Assembly (NCBI GenBank): GCA_038521625.1
Contig: JBCBKP010000002.1
Location: forward strand, 62,001-126,000
Length of the DNA stretch: 64,000 nucleotides
Source: JBCBKP01 sp038521625
GTDB taxonomy: Bacteria; Planctomycetota; Phycisphaerae; Phycisphaerales; UBA1924
Direction: 5' to 3'
Shown here: piece by piece, positions 37,317-45,721 of the stretch
Position numbering within the stretch: the first letter of the stretch is position 1
How the letters are laid out: each line of letters opens with the position of its first letter
The notes under the pieces: model-generated
Database searches by the model: none
The model's input: the letters and a program-made list of their open reading frames with translations, nothing else
What the model was told of the DNA's origin: nothing
Translations under genes and position numbers: made by a program

Positions 37317-38576
37317 TCAGTCTGACAGGATTCCGAAGCAGGCCAGCGCTTCGTCGAGCGTGATCGCCTGGTCGGGCGCGATCGCCTGGTCGGGTGTCAT
37401 CTCGACGCGCCGGCGCTCGACGGCGGCCTGGAGCGAATCGCCCGCGTGCGCGCTCACGACCGGGGCGTCCGAGCCGAACACCAGGGTTGTCCCGGGTTCG
37501 AGCCCCGAATCGATCAGCTCGCGGATCGGCATGACGCGATCGAGCCGGCTCGGCTGGGCTCGTTGCAGCGATTCGATGTCATAGAGCAGATGGCAGGGCT
37601 GCATGCTGACGGTCAGCCCGAGGCCGGCGAAGCGCGGGATGTCGGCCTCATCGACGAGCTCGCAGTGTTCCACTCTGATGCCGGCGGTCCGGGGCTTGGC
37701 GAGCTCGATGCCGTCGAGGACGTTTCGGACCGCGCCGTCGCCGATGGCGTGCGCGGCGAGGGGGACGCCCAGCTCGTCGCACGTGCGCACGGACGCGGCG
37801 ATCTCGTCCGCCGACATCAGGGCGAGGCCCGCGGGGTGCTCGGGCGGGCCGTCGGCGAATGGCTCGAGCATCAGGGCGGTGCGGCTGTTGAGCGTGCCGT
37901 CGGTGAAGATCTTGCCGCCGGCGAGGGCGATGCGGTCGGATTCGAAGTCCGCCCTTGTGCGCACGAGCCGGGCGATGTTCTCGACGAGCGTGTAGAGCCG
38001 GACGTCGAGCGGCAGACGGCCGCGTCGCTCGAGCTCGGCGAGATCGGCCGGGAGCCAGGGCTGGGTGCGCATGTCGTGCGCTTCGCGGTAGCCGAGGGAG
38101 GCGAGGTGGTCGAGGGCGTGCGCGACGGTGTCGAGGCGCTCCTCGCCGGTGGGTTCTTCGATCGATGCCCAGACGGCGTGGGCGTCTTCCTCGGTGACGA
38201 CGCCCTCGGGCTGGCCGGGCGAGGTTGTTTTGTCGGCTCGCTCGAGCGCCGCTGAGTTCGCCATCAGCGTGTGGATGTCGAAGCACCAGGCGATGCAGCG
38301 GCCGCCTTCGGTGACGCGATCGAGCTCGGCGAGCGACGGCCATCCGGGCTGGTCCCAGGACTCCGGTCGCGCACCCATCGCGTAGATATCGGGCGAACGC
38401 CCCAGGGTGATCAGGTCGCGACGCCGATCGGCGATGAGCGCGAGCATGTCGCCGGCGCTGCGGCAGGGAGAGAGGTCGAGCATGCCGAGCCATCGACCGA
38501 GTTCGAAGATGTGGCAGTGCGCCTCGACGAGTGTCGATCCGGCGGGCGGCTGGTGCGGGCTTTCTCCGAGGCTCAC
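37317..38576 (-). CDS. Amidohydrolase family 3 (YtcJ-like) metal-dependent hydrolase
   Basis: This 419-residue protein belongs to the amidohydrolase superfamily: LVEAHCHIFELGRWLGMLDL (metal HxH), GGKIFTDGTLNSRTALMLEP (carboxylated Lys region), PLAAHAIGDGAVRNVLDGIE (metal His), RVEHCELVDEADIPRFA and TLVFGSDAPVVSAHAGD (metal Asp). These motifs match the YtcJ-type subfamily, whose substrates are mostly unknown. Near the end a short duplication produces DQAIAPDQAITLDEAL. The GTG start overlaps the stop of the upstream gene (38573-38576). Confidence 0.88.
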   Translation of the reverse strand: MSLGESPHQPPAGSTLVEAHCHIFELGRWLGMLDLSPCRSAGDMLALIADRRRDLITLGRSPDIYAMGARPESWDQPGWPSLAELDRVTEGGRCIAWCFDIHTLMANSAALERADKTTSPGQPEGVVTEEDAHAVWASIEEPTGEERLDTVAHALDHLASLGYREAHDMRTQPWLPADLAELERRGRLPLDVRLYTLVENIARLVRTRADFESDRIALAGGKIFTDGTLNSRTALMLEPFADGPPEHPAGLALMSADEIAASVRTCDELGVPLAAHAIGDGAVRNVLDGIELAKPRTAGIRVEHCELVDEADIPRFAGLGLTVSMQPCHLLYDIESLQRAQPSRLDRVMPIRELIDSGLEPGTTLVFGSDAPVVSAHAGDSLQAAVERRRVEMTPDQAIAPDQAITLDEALACFGILSD

Positions 38577-39223
38577 GATTCGCTCCCGTGTTCATCGAGG
38601 AGTCGTTCGACCTCGGCGGGCGCCGAGCTCGGGTCGGTGAGCTCGCGCGGCCATTCGAAGAAGATCACACCGACCGTCGCCCGGACATGCGCGCCGATCG
38701 AGCACGCGCTCACCGCGGTCGGGTCGAGCGGGCGCGTCCCCGAGAGCGCGTGCACCAGATCTGCGAGCGCGGATCGGTCGCGGTTCAGCCGGTGCAGGAT
38801 CGAGGTCTCCGCGCCCGCGATCGGATCGGGCGCGAGCAGCTCGTCGCCGGACCAGACGCCCTCGCCGGTCTTCCCGCTGACCGCTTCGGCGAGCAGCCAG
38901 ACCGGCTCGCGGCGGGCGTCGTGGAATGCGAGGTGACGGTCGGAGAGGCGTTCCGGCCGGCCGTCGAAGTCATTGCAATCAAGCAAGATGCGCAGCGCGT
39001 CGAAGCTGTCGTCGGGGACGCAGAGGACGTGTTCGGTGGCGTCGCGCAGGTCCGGGTCGTCGCACGAGATGAGGATGCGGGCGGTCTCGGGGTCGACGAC
39101 GTGGCGGACGCGGAACGCCCCGGCGTCGGTCTCGAGCACGCCGCGCGTGCAGGCGATCGCGAGCGATCTGGCGCGTTCGAGGGCGGCGCGGTCGTCGTCG
39201 TCGTGCGTGATGGGCCGCATCAT
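38573..39223 (-). CDS. Hypothetical protein, possibly HugZ-like split-barrel fold
   Basis: This 216-residue protein has no signal peptide or helix. Its centre, GAFRVRHVVDPETARILISC followed by EHVLCVPDDSFDALRIL, and its end, GVIFFEWPRELTDPSSAP, vaguely recall DUF2470/HugZ-type flavin-binding split barrels, but no cofactor motif is clear. It overlaps the amidohydrolase gene by four bases, so the two products are probably made together. Function is unknown. Confidence 0.5.
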   Translation of the reverse strand: MMRPITHDDDDRAALERARSLAIACTRGVLETDAGAFRVRHVVDPETARILISCDDPDLRDATEHVLCVPDDSFDALRILLDCNDFDGRPERLSDRHLAFHDARREPVWLLAEAVSGKTGEGVWSGDELLAPDPIAGAETSILHRLNRDRSALADLVHALSGTRPLDPTAVSACSIGAHVRATVGVIFFEWPRELTDPSSAPAEVERLLDEHGSES

Positions 39224-39282
39224 CGGATGATGTTCGGTGATCCGGCGTCGATGGGCATCGCGCGAGCGTAGCGGAAAGAAAA

Positions 39283-39310
39283 AGGACCGCCGATTCGGCG
39301 GTCCTCTTCG
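39283..39310 (-). terminator. Terminator after the histone-like gene
   Basis: AGGACCGCCG and CGGCGGTCCT form a perfect 10-bp stem. On the minus strand it is followed by TTTTTCTTTCC. Confidence 0.85.
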
Positions 39311-39345
39311 CTGTCGTCAGTGCCTTCCGTGGCGTCGAGCGCGGC

Positions 39346-39627
39346 TCAGAGTCGCTTGGCCTTCTTGCGGGTGGTCTTCCGCTTGGCCTTCTTGCGGGTG
39401 GCCTTCTTGCGAGTGGCCTTCTTGCGAGTGGCCTTCTTCTTGGTCTTCTTCCGGGTGGCCTTCTTGCGAGTGGCCTTCTTCTTGGTCTTCTTCCGGGTGG
39501 CCTTCTTGCGGGTGGCCTTCTTGCGTGTTGCTTTCTTGCGGGTGGCCTTCTTCCGCGTCGCTTTCTTGGCCGTCTTGCGGCGTGCGGCCTTCTTCCGCGT
39601 CGCCTTCTTCTTGGTTCTCTTCGCCAT
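39346..39627 (-). CDS. Lysine/arginine-rich histone H1-like repeat protein
   Basis: This 93-residue protein is built from only six amino acids (M, A, K, R, T, L). It consists of about a dozen KATRK pentapeptides interrupted twice by KTKKKATRKKATRKKTKK-type units. Such proteins resemble the C-terminal tails of eukaryotic H1 and chlamydial Hc1/Hc2 and bind DNA non-specifically. At DNA level the 15-bp unit (GCCACCCGCAAGAAG and variants) repeats in tandem, so length probably varies between strains. AGGAG lies 10 nt before the ATG. It has its own terminator. The 353 bp upstream (39628-39980) show no gene and presumably hold its promoter and that of the divergent M16-like gene. Confidence 0.85.
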   Translation of the reverse strand: MAKRTKKKATRKKAARRKTAKKATRKKATRKKATRKKATRKKATRKKTKKKATRKKATRKKTKKKATRKKATRKKATRKKAKRKTTRKKAKRL

Positions 39628-39980
39628 GGCTTTGACTCCTGAACTTGACCTTGAATCGCGTTCGAGCCGTCGTGTCTGGCAAGGACGAACTGCGAACGCC
39701 TCCCGCGTCGCTTATCGGAGTGACCTGCGCACCGACTTGAACGGTAAACGGTCGCGCCTACCACCGGTTGCATGCGTTCGGGCGTTCGGTACACGCTGTC
39801 GATCGGTGCCGACGATGGGTCTCGTGCGCGGCGAGATCGCGTATCTCTTGCTGCGAGGTCGCGTGATCGTGGCGAGAAGTCCGCAAGTTCGCGGAAGATC
39901 GCCGCGCGTTCGCGTCAGCGCGTCGCGGTCGCGTTCACGCGCCGGCGTTGGGTAGACTGCCGACGGAGAACATCGCGATC

Positions 39981-41216
39981 ATGATCAATGTGGAAAAACT
40001 TTTTTGTGGCGCGGTGCTGATCGTTGAGCGCAACGACGGTGTCGAGTCGGTTTCGATGACTTGTCTCTTGCCGTGCGGCGACGCGTACGACCCATCGGAC
40101 CGCCTCGGTCGCGCGGCGATGTGGAGCGAGCTGCTGCTGCGCGGCGCGGGGGAGCTCGACTCGAGGGCTCAGGCGGACGCGTTCGATCGCGTCGGGGCGG
40201 TTCGATCGAGCGACAACGGTCGTGTGTTTGTTCGTCTCGGCGCGACGTGCCTGGGCTCGCGTCTCGGCGAGACGATCCCGCTGATCGCGCAGATGATCCG
40301 TCGTCCGCTGATGACGCCCGAGTCGGTCGAGGCGTCGCGCGAGATCGCGTTGCAGGCGATCGCCTCGCTCGAGGACGACCCGCAGCACCGGGCGACGCTC
40401 GCGGTCCGAGCACGCCACCTGCCCGATCCGCTGGGTCGGAGCGGTTATGGGGACGAGCCGGGGCTGCGAGCGCTGACGCGCGACGAGCTGGTCGAGGGTT
40501 GGGAGCGGTGCGCGCTGCCTGTCGGTTCGATCATCGCGATCTCGGGCGCGGTGGACGCCGATCCGGTTCGCGCGGCGCTCGACCGCGAGCTCGATGGCTG
40601 GGCGGGCGAGACGGAGGCGTTCGCGATCGATGACTCCCCCCAGCGGGGCTACGCCCACGAGGACGACGACGGCGAGCAGGTGCAGATCCTGATGGCGCAC
40701 GACGCGCCGCCCGCGGGCACCTCGGAGACGATGAAGCAGCGGCTGCTGACCGCGGTGCTCTCCGGCGGCATGTCCGGGCGTCTATTCACGGAGGTGCGCG
40801 AGCGCCGCGGTCTCTGCTATTCGGTCAGCGCGAGCTACTCGGCGGACCGTGACTTCGGCGTGGTTTCGGCGTACGTCGGCACAACGCCCGAGCGTGCGCA
40901 GGAATCGCTCGACGTTCTGAACGACGAGATGCGCAAGATCGGCTCACCGGGGTCCGAGATCACGAGGGACGAGTACGACCGGGCGCGAGTCGGGCTGAAG
41001 TCGCGGCTCGTCTTCAGCGGCGAGAGCACGTCGGCGCGGGCGGGATCGCTCGCGGGAGACTGGTACCGGCTCGGGAGAACCCGGACGCTCGAGGAGCGCG
41101 CCGCCGAGGTGGACGCCGTCTCGCTCGAGGAGCTCAACGCCTACGCGGCGGGTCTCGACATGGGGCGGCTCACGATCCAGACCGTCGGGCCGAGGGCGCT
41201 GACACCGCCCGCGTAG
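39981..41216 (+). CDS. M16 family peptidase-like protein without the HxxEH motif
   Basis: This 411-residue protein has the M16 two-lobe layout. Its second half is typical: LLTAVLSGGMSGRLFTEVRE followed by RRGLCYSVSASYS, with the Arg-Tyr pair that binds substrate ends. In the first half the inverted zinc motif HxxEH, expected at GxAHFLEHMxFKG, reads GRAAMWSELLLRGAGELDSR, so no zinc ligands exist. Such subunits pair with an active M16 partner in other bacteria, but no active homologue is in the window. The ATG at 39981 is chosen; a TTG at 39948 is also in frame. GGAG lies 12 nt upstream. Confidence 0.82.
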   Translation: MINVEKLFCGAVLIVERNDGVESVSMTCLLPCGDAYDPSDRLGRAAMWSELLLRGAGELDSRAQADAFDRVGAVRSSDNGRVFVRLGATCLGSRLGETIPLIAQMIRRPLMTPESVEASREIALQAIASLEDDPQHRATLAVRARHLPDPLGRSGYGDEPGLRALTRDELVEGWERCALPVGSIIAISGAVDADPVRAALDRELDGWAGETEAFAIDDSPQRGYAHEDDDGEQVQILMAHDAPPAGTSETMKQRLLTAVLSGGMSGRLFTEVRERRGLCYSVSASYSADRDFGVVSAYVGTTPERAQESLDVLNDEMRKIGSPGSEITRDEYDRARVGLKSRLVFSGESTSARAGSLAGDWYRLGRTRTLEERAAEVDAVSLEELNAYAAGLDMGRLTIQTVGPRALTPPA

Positions 41217-41237
41217 GTCTGTCTTGATCGCTCCGTA

Positions 41238-41292
41238 GCGCCCGTCCGGGCGCACACTCGCTCGCGGTGACCGCGCAGGACCGAATCCTGCG
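41238..41292 (+). other. Two hairpins between the M16-like gene and pdxA
   Basis: GCGCCC/GGGCGC with a GTCC loop (41238-41253) and CGCAGGA/TCCTGCG (41274-41292) form perfect stems without a U-tract. They may stop transcription weakly before pdxA. Confidence 0.4.
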
Positions 41293-41357
41293 GACCCCCG
41301 GCGCCGACGCGCGAGGCGGGGCGCTGCCCGCGGTCCGATGACGCTCTAGACTCTCGG

Positions 41358-42473
41358 ATGTCCGATCGACGGCGCCTCATGGAACCATCGCCGACGTCGA
41401 CGCCGCGGCTCGCGGTCTCCATGGGCGATCCGGGTGGCGTGGGGCCCGAGGTCGTCGTGCGAGCGCTCGCGCCGGGCGGTGTTCGAGAGCGGCTCCGCGG
41501 CTCGCGGTTCGTGATCCACGGCTCGTCGTCGGCGTTGCACCGTGCGGCCGAGGTGGCCCGGATCGAGCCGTACTGGTGGTCGGTCGACGCGGGGTCTGAG
41601 CTGGTCGACGCGGCCGCGGGGCGCGACGTCGTGCTCGTCGATTGGGACGCCTGGGCCCGCGAGCGCGGCATGGTCGCCTCGGGCAGCGCGCCCTTCCGCG
41701 CGGAGCCGACGAGAGAGGGCGGCGAGCTGAGCCGGCGCTGGGTCGAGGCGTGCATCGAGATGGCGAAGGCCGCGCCGGGCGAGTCGGCCCGGGTCGACGG
41801 GATCGTCACGGCGCCGATCAGCAAGAAGGCGTGGGAGATCGCGGGCCACAAGCGCCACGCCGGCCACACCGAGCTGCTGGCCGAGCGGTTCGGCGCCAAG
41901 AGGTTCGCGATGATGTTCGAGGGGCCGCGGCTGCGCGTCGCGCTCGCGACGGTGCACCTCCCGTTGATGGATATCCGCGATGTGCTCACGATCGGGCGGG
42001 TGTTCGACGCGATCGACCTCGGCGCCGCCGGGTGCCGGCTGCTCGGCGTGCACGACCCGAAGATCGCGGTGTGCGGGCTCAACCCGCACGCCGGCGAGGG
42101 GGGGCTGCTCGGAGACGAGGAGGGGCGGCTGATTGAGCCGGCGATCGAGGTGGCGCGCGAGCACGGCATCGACGCGCGCGGGCCGTTCCCGGCGGACACG
42201 GTGTTCAACGCCGCGGTCGCGGGCCGGTTCGACCTGGTCGTCGCGATGTACCACGACCAGGGGCTCATCCCGATCAAGCTGCTGGACCGCGATCGGAGTG
42301 TCAACCTGACGGTCGGCCTGCCGACGGCGCGGACAAGCCCCGACCACGGGACCGCGTTCGATATCGCGGGGCGGGGCCTCGCCGACCCGGGGAGCACCGA
42401 GGCCGCGTTGGAGGCGGCGGTTCGGATGCTGCGACCCCGGCGCGACGTGGCCGCGGGTGTTGGCGGGAAGTGA
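41358..42473 (+). CDS. pdxA: 4-hydroxythreonine-4-phosphate dehydrogenase
   Basis: PdxA catalyses the NAD-dependent oxidation in the DXP-dependent pyridoxal phosphate pathway. The 371-residue protein has AVSMGDPGGVGPEVVVRAL at the start and GIVTAPISKKAWEIAGHKRH plus AGHTELLAERFG (metal His). CGLNPHAGEGGLLGDEEGRL and VAMYHDQGLIPIKLL (metal His) follow, with GTAFDIAGRGLADPGS at the C-terminal end. The central part is slightly longer than in E. coli PdxA. The ATG at 41358 is used; an internal ATG at 41379 is possible. Confidence 0.94.
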   Translation: MSDRRRLMEPSPTSTPRLAVSMGDPGGVGPEVVVRALAPGGVRERLRGSRFVIHGSSSALHRAAEVARIEPYWWSVDAGSELVDAAAGRDVVLVDWDAWARERGMVASGSAPFRAEPTREGGELSRRWVEACIEMAKAAPGESARVDGIVTAPISKKAWEIAGHKRHAGHTELLAERFGAKRFAMMFEGPRLRVALATVHLPLMDIRDVLTIGRVFDAIDLGAAGCRLLGVHDPKIAVCGLNPHAGEGGLLGDEEGRLIEPAIEVAREHGIDARGPFPADTVFNAAVAGRFDLVVAMYHDQGLIPIKLLDRDRSVNLTVGLPTARTSPDHGTAFDIAGRGLADPGSTEAALEAAVRMLRPRRDVAAGVGGK

Positions 42474-42628
42474 AAGCTCGGGCATCTTGGTGCTCGGAGG
42501 TCGGGCTGGGGCGCCGCGCTGCGCTTCCCGGGCTACAGATCCGGGCTCCAGATCCGGACTTCGGGTTCGGGCTGTCGGGTCCGGCGAGCGCGCCGGATCG
42601 GCCGAGCGGTGGGTCGGGAGGAGTCCAA

Positions 42629-44269
42629 GTGACCGAAGCCCAATCGGACATCTCCGGCGCTCCCATGGTCGAGCCGAAGGATCACGCCCTCGGCGAGCCG
42701 GGCCTCGAGATGGGCATCCCGGGCGGGCCCGAGGACTCGGGCTCCGAGTGCACGCTCGAGGGGATCGAGCGGCGCCCGCTGCGCGAGATCCTGACGGTCG
42801 CGGCGCCGAGCGTCGTGACCATGACCAGCTACACGGTCATGCAGTTCATCGACGTGCTGATGGTCAGCCGGATCGGTCCGGAGCCCGTGTACGTCTCGGC
42901 GGCGGGCAACGGCTCGATCGCCGCGTGGCTCTCGATCGCGTTGCCGCTCGGCGCCGCGGGCGTTGTGAACACGTTCGTCAGCCAGAACCTCGGCGCGGGG
43001 CGCCCGCGCGAGGGCGCCGGCTACGTCTGGACGGCGGTCTGGCTCTGCGCGCTCTGGTACCTGCTCGCGGTGCTCCCGTTCTCGTTCTTCGCGGGAACCA
43101 TCTTCGGCTGGACGGGCCACGACGGCGAATTGCTGCGGCTCGAGGTGCCCTACGCGCAGATCGCGCTGCTGGGCGCCGGGCCGATCCTGGTGAGCCGGAC
43201 GCTGCAGCACTACTTCTACGGCATGCACCGCCCCAACGTCGTGATGATCGCGGCGATCGCGGGCAACGTCGTCAATCTCTTCGCCAACGCGGCGTTCATC
43301 TTCGGTCCCGCCGGCATGCCGCTGGGCGATGGCGCGCTCTCCGGCGTGGTGCGCCCGTTCACCGAGGCCGCGGCGTGGGCCGCGGGCTGGCTCGGGATGC
43401 ACGAGGGCATGGGCGTGGTCGGCGCCGCGTGGGGGACGCTGGCCGGGGGCGTGGTCGAGCTCGCGATCCCCGCGGCGCTCTTTCTCGGCGGCAAGTACGC
43501 GCGAGAGTTCGGGAGCCGGGAGCGCTGGCGGCCGTCGGGGCGCCGCTCGCTGGAGCTGTTCAGGCTCGGGTGGCCCGCGGGGCTGATGTTCCTGAACGAG
43601 CTGTTCTGCTGGAGCTACCTGATGGTCGTGCTTCTGCCCGCGGCGGGCGAGGCGGCCGGCGAGGACCCGGTGGTGCACAACACCGCCGGGTGGATCGCGC
43701 TGCGGTACATGCACGTCAGCTTCATGCCCGCGGTGGGCCTCTCGATCGCGATGACGGCGGTCGTCGGTCGGTGCATGGGCGAGAAGCGCCCCGACCTGGC
43801 AAGCAGCCGGACCTGGCTCGGCGTGCGGATCGCGCTGATCTACATGGGTGTGTGTGCGCTGGTGTTCTTCACCTTCCGTCGCGAGCTCATCGGGATCTTC
43901 GCGGACTCGGGTCTCGCGCCGGGCGAGGGCGCCGCCTCGGCCGAGGCGGTGATCGACGTGGGCGCGCGGGTGATGATCGCCGCGGCGGTCTTCCAGCTGT
44001 TCGACGCGGTGGCGATCACGCTGACCGGCGCCCTGCGCGGCGCGGGCGACACCGTCTTCCCGGGGGTCGCGACGATCGTGCTGAGCTGGGGGTGCATCGT
44101 CGTCGGCGGGCACGCGTTGATCGAGCTGGCGCCGGGCCTGGGATCGGTCGGTCCCTGGATCGGCGGCGCGAGCTACATCATGCTGCTCGGCGTGGTGCTG
44201 CTCGTCCGGTTCCTCTCCGGGAAATGGAAGACGATGTCGGTCGTTCAGGAGGAACCGGTGTCCGCATAA
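42629..44269 (+). CDS. MATE family efflux transporter
   Basis: This 546-residue protein has about twelve helices in two similar halves, each opening with a MATE-type segment: LREILTVAAPSVVTMTSYTV with QFIDVLMVSRIG, and ELFRLGWPAGLMFLNELFCW. FVSQNLGAGRPREGAGYVWT and GRCMGEKRPDLASSRTWLGV are the paired cytoplasmic loops. MATE proteins export drugs or metabolites using H+ or Na+. A 65-residue acidic N-terminal extension precedes the first helix. The GTG at 42629 is chosen over upstream starts because GGGAGGAG lies at 42616-42623. Confidence 0.9.
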   Translation: MTEAQSDISGAPMVEPKDHALGEPGLEMGIPGGPEDSGSECTLEGIERRPLREILTVAAPSVVTMTSYTVMQFIDVLMVSRIGPEPVYVSAAGNGSIAAWLSIALPLGAAGVVNTFVSQNLGAGRPREGAGYVWTAVWLCALWYLLAVLPFSFFAGTIFGWTGHDGELLRLEVPYAQIALLGAGPILVSRTLQHYFYGMHRPNVVMIAAIAGNVVNLFANAAFIFGPAGMPLGDGALSGVVRPFTEAAAWAAGWLGMHEGMGVVGAAWGTLAGGVVELAIPAALFLGGKYAREFGSRERWRPSGRRSLELFRLGWPAGLMFLNELFCWSYLMVVLLPAAGEAAGEDPVVHNTAGWIALRYMHVSFMPAVGLSIAMTAVVGRCMGEKRPDLASSRTWLGVRIALIYMGVCALVFFTFRRELIGIFADSGLAPGEGAASAEAVIDVGARVMIAAAVFQLFDAVAITLTGALRGAGDTVFPGVATIVLSWGCIVVGGHALIELAPGLGSVGPWIGGASYIMLLGVVLLVRFLSGKWKTMSVVQEEPVSA

Positions 44270-44386
44270 TGTTCGGGTTCGTTCGGGCTCGGCGGACGCG
44301 ATGGGCGGCGGCGCTACAGTTGCGGTCCGGTCGCGTCCCGTGACGGGCGACGCGCGGCGACGACGAACGTGTATAGAAAGGTAAGC

Positions 44387-45406
44387 ATGGCGGCTGACCC
44401 GCTCGACATGGTGATCGGCTCGGACAAGACCGTGGCCCGCGACCGCGAGGCTTCGGAGCTCCACACGGTCAAGGCGAACGAGATGGACGCGGGCGGCGAC
44501 CGCACGCAGGCGGTCGGCGAGCTGCGCCGCGCGATCGCGGCCGACCCGGAGAACGTCGCGGCGATCTTCCGGCTCGCGTATCTGCTGGATCTGGTGGGCG
44601 AGGAGGACGAGGCGATCGCGCTCTACGAGCGCTGCTGCGAGCGCGCCCCGGCCCCGGTCAACGCGTTGATCAACCTGTCGATCCTCTACGAGGACCGCGG
44701 CGAGTACATCGCGGCCGAGCGCTGCCTGCGCCAGGTGCTCGAGACCGACCCGAACCACCCGCGCGCACGCCTGTTCATGCTCGACGTGCAGGCCAGCCGC
44801 GAGATGGTCATCGAGGACGACGGCGAGCGCGACATCCTGAAGCGCAAGGCCCTGCTCGACACGCCGGTGACCGATTTCGAGCTGTCGGTCCGGGCCCGCA
44901 CGTGCCTGAAGAAGATGAACATCCGCACGCTCGGCGATCTGCTCCGGATCACCGAGGCCGAACTGATGAGCTACAAGAACTTCGGCGAGAGCTCGCTCGA
45001 AGAGATCAAGAAGATGCTCTCGAGCCGCGGGCTCAAGCTCGGTCAGGGCCTCGAGGACGCGCACCGCGCCGCCCGCCGCCAGATCATGGAGCGGCTCAAG
45101 GGCAGCGGCAAGGAGCAGCTTCTCAACAAGCCGGTCACCGACCTGCAGCTCTCGGTCCGGGCCCGCAAGGCGCTCCAGCTGCTCAACATCCAGAGCCTCG
45201 GCGACCTGGTGGCGCGGACCGAGGCCGAGCTGATGGGCGTCAAGAACTTCGGCCAGACCTCGCTCGTCGAGGTCAAGGAGAAGCTGACCGAGATCGGGCT
45301 CGAGCTCCGCACGCTCGAGGAGGGCGAGACCATCCCGGGCATGCCGACGCCGCCGCCGGCGATGGGCGTCGACGCCGCGCCGCAGACCGATTTCGCCAGC
45401 TTCTGA
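44387..45406 (+). CDS. TPR protein fused to two RNA polymerase alpha C-terminal domains
   Basis: The 339-residue protein has two to three TPR-like units at about 35-135. Two copies of the alphaCTD helix-hairpin-helix fold follow. The first (about 156-220) contains LSVRARTCLKKMNIRTLGDL and YKNFGESSLEEIKKML. The second (about 243-310) contains LSVRARKALQLLNIQSLGDL and VKNFGQTSLVEVKEKL. In RNA polymerase the alphaCTD touches UP elements and activators; here it lacks the alpha N-terminal domain, so it is not the polymerase subunit. The ATG at 44387 follows GAAAGG. An in-frame GTG at 44369 is less likely. A transcription-linked regulatory role is an inference. Confidence 0.88.
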   Translation: MAADPLDMVIGSDKTVARDREASELHTVKANEMDAGGDRTQAVGELRRAIAADPENVAAIFRLAYLLDLVGEEDEAIALYERCCERAPAPVNALINLSILYEDRGEYIAAERCLRQVLETDPNHPRARLFMLDVQASREMVIEDDGERDILKRKALLDTPVTDFELSVRARTCLKKMNIRTLGDLLRITEAELMSYKNFGESSLEEIKKMLSSRGLKLGQGLEDAHRAARRQIMERLKGSGKEQLLNKPVTDLQLSVRARKALQLLNIQSLGDLVARTEAELMGVKNFGQTSLVEVKEKLTEIGLELRTLEEGETIPGMPTPPPAMGVDAAPQTDFASF

Positions 45407-45434
45407 GCCGGGCTCCGCGCACGGGCGCGTGGCC

Positions 45435-45719
45435 TCAGGCGGGATCTTCCGGACCTTCCGCGGGCCGCTCGCCGGTCTTGTGGAAGGTCTTTCTGTTTGA
45501 TGCGTACTGCTCGGGGCTCGAGCTCAGGTCGGGCGTCTCGCCGCGCTCGTGCTGCGCGTGCAGGCGCCGGAGGAACGGCACGCACCAGCCGCAGCCGGTG
45601 CCGGCGCCGAGGCACTCGCTGATCAGGCTGGCGACCTTGGGGTTCTCGCGCGCGAGGTAGGCGCGGATCTTCCGGAGACTGACGTGGAAGCAGAGGCAGA
45701 CGTGGTCGTCAGGCCGCAT
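45435..45719 (-). CDS. BFD-like [2Fe-2S] protein
   Basis: This 94-residue protein has a CxC near the N-terminus (HVCLCFHVSLRKIRAYLA) and CxxxxC-type ligands about 30 residues later in ECLGAGTGCGWCVPFL. This is the Fer2_BFD pattern CxC-N(31-36)-CxxC of bacterioferritin-associated ferredoxins. These small proteins release iron from bacterioferritin or serve as redox modules. The tail is low complexity. It starts two bases after the HAD gene ends, so the two are probably co-transcribed. No bacterioferritin gene is in the window. Confidence 0.8.
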   Translation of the reverse strand: MRPDDHVCLCFHVSLRKIRAYLARENPKVASLISECLGAGTGCGWCVPFLRRLHAQHERGETPDLSSSPEQYASNRKTFHKTGERPAEGPEDPA

Positions 45720-45721
45720 GT

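Noticed and set aside
39346..39627. A CRISPR-like array because of the short regular repeats
   Set aside because: Repeats are 15 bp, contiguous, without spacers, and lie in frame within a coding gene with its own ribosome site and terminator.
42533..45064. An 843-codon minus-strand frame opposite the MATE and TPR-alphaCTD genes
   Set aside because: Shadow frame without motifs. The plus strand has strong family matches and ribosome sites.
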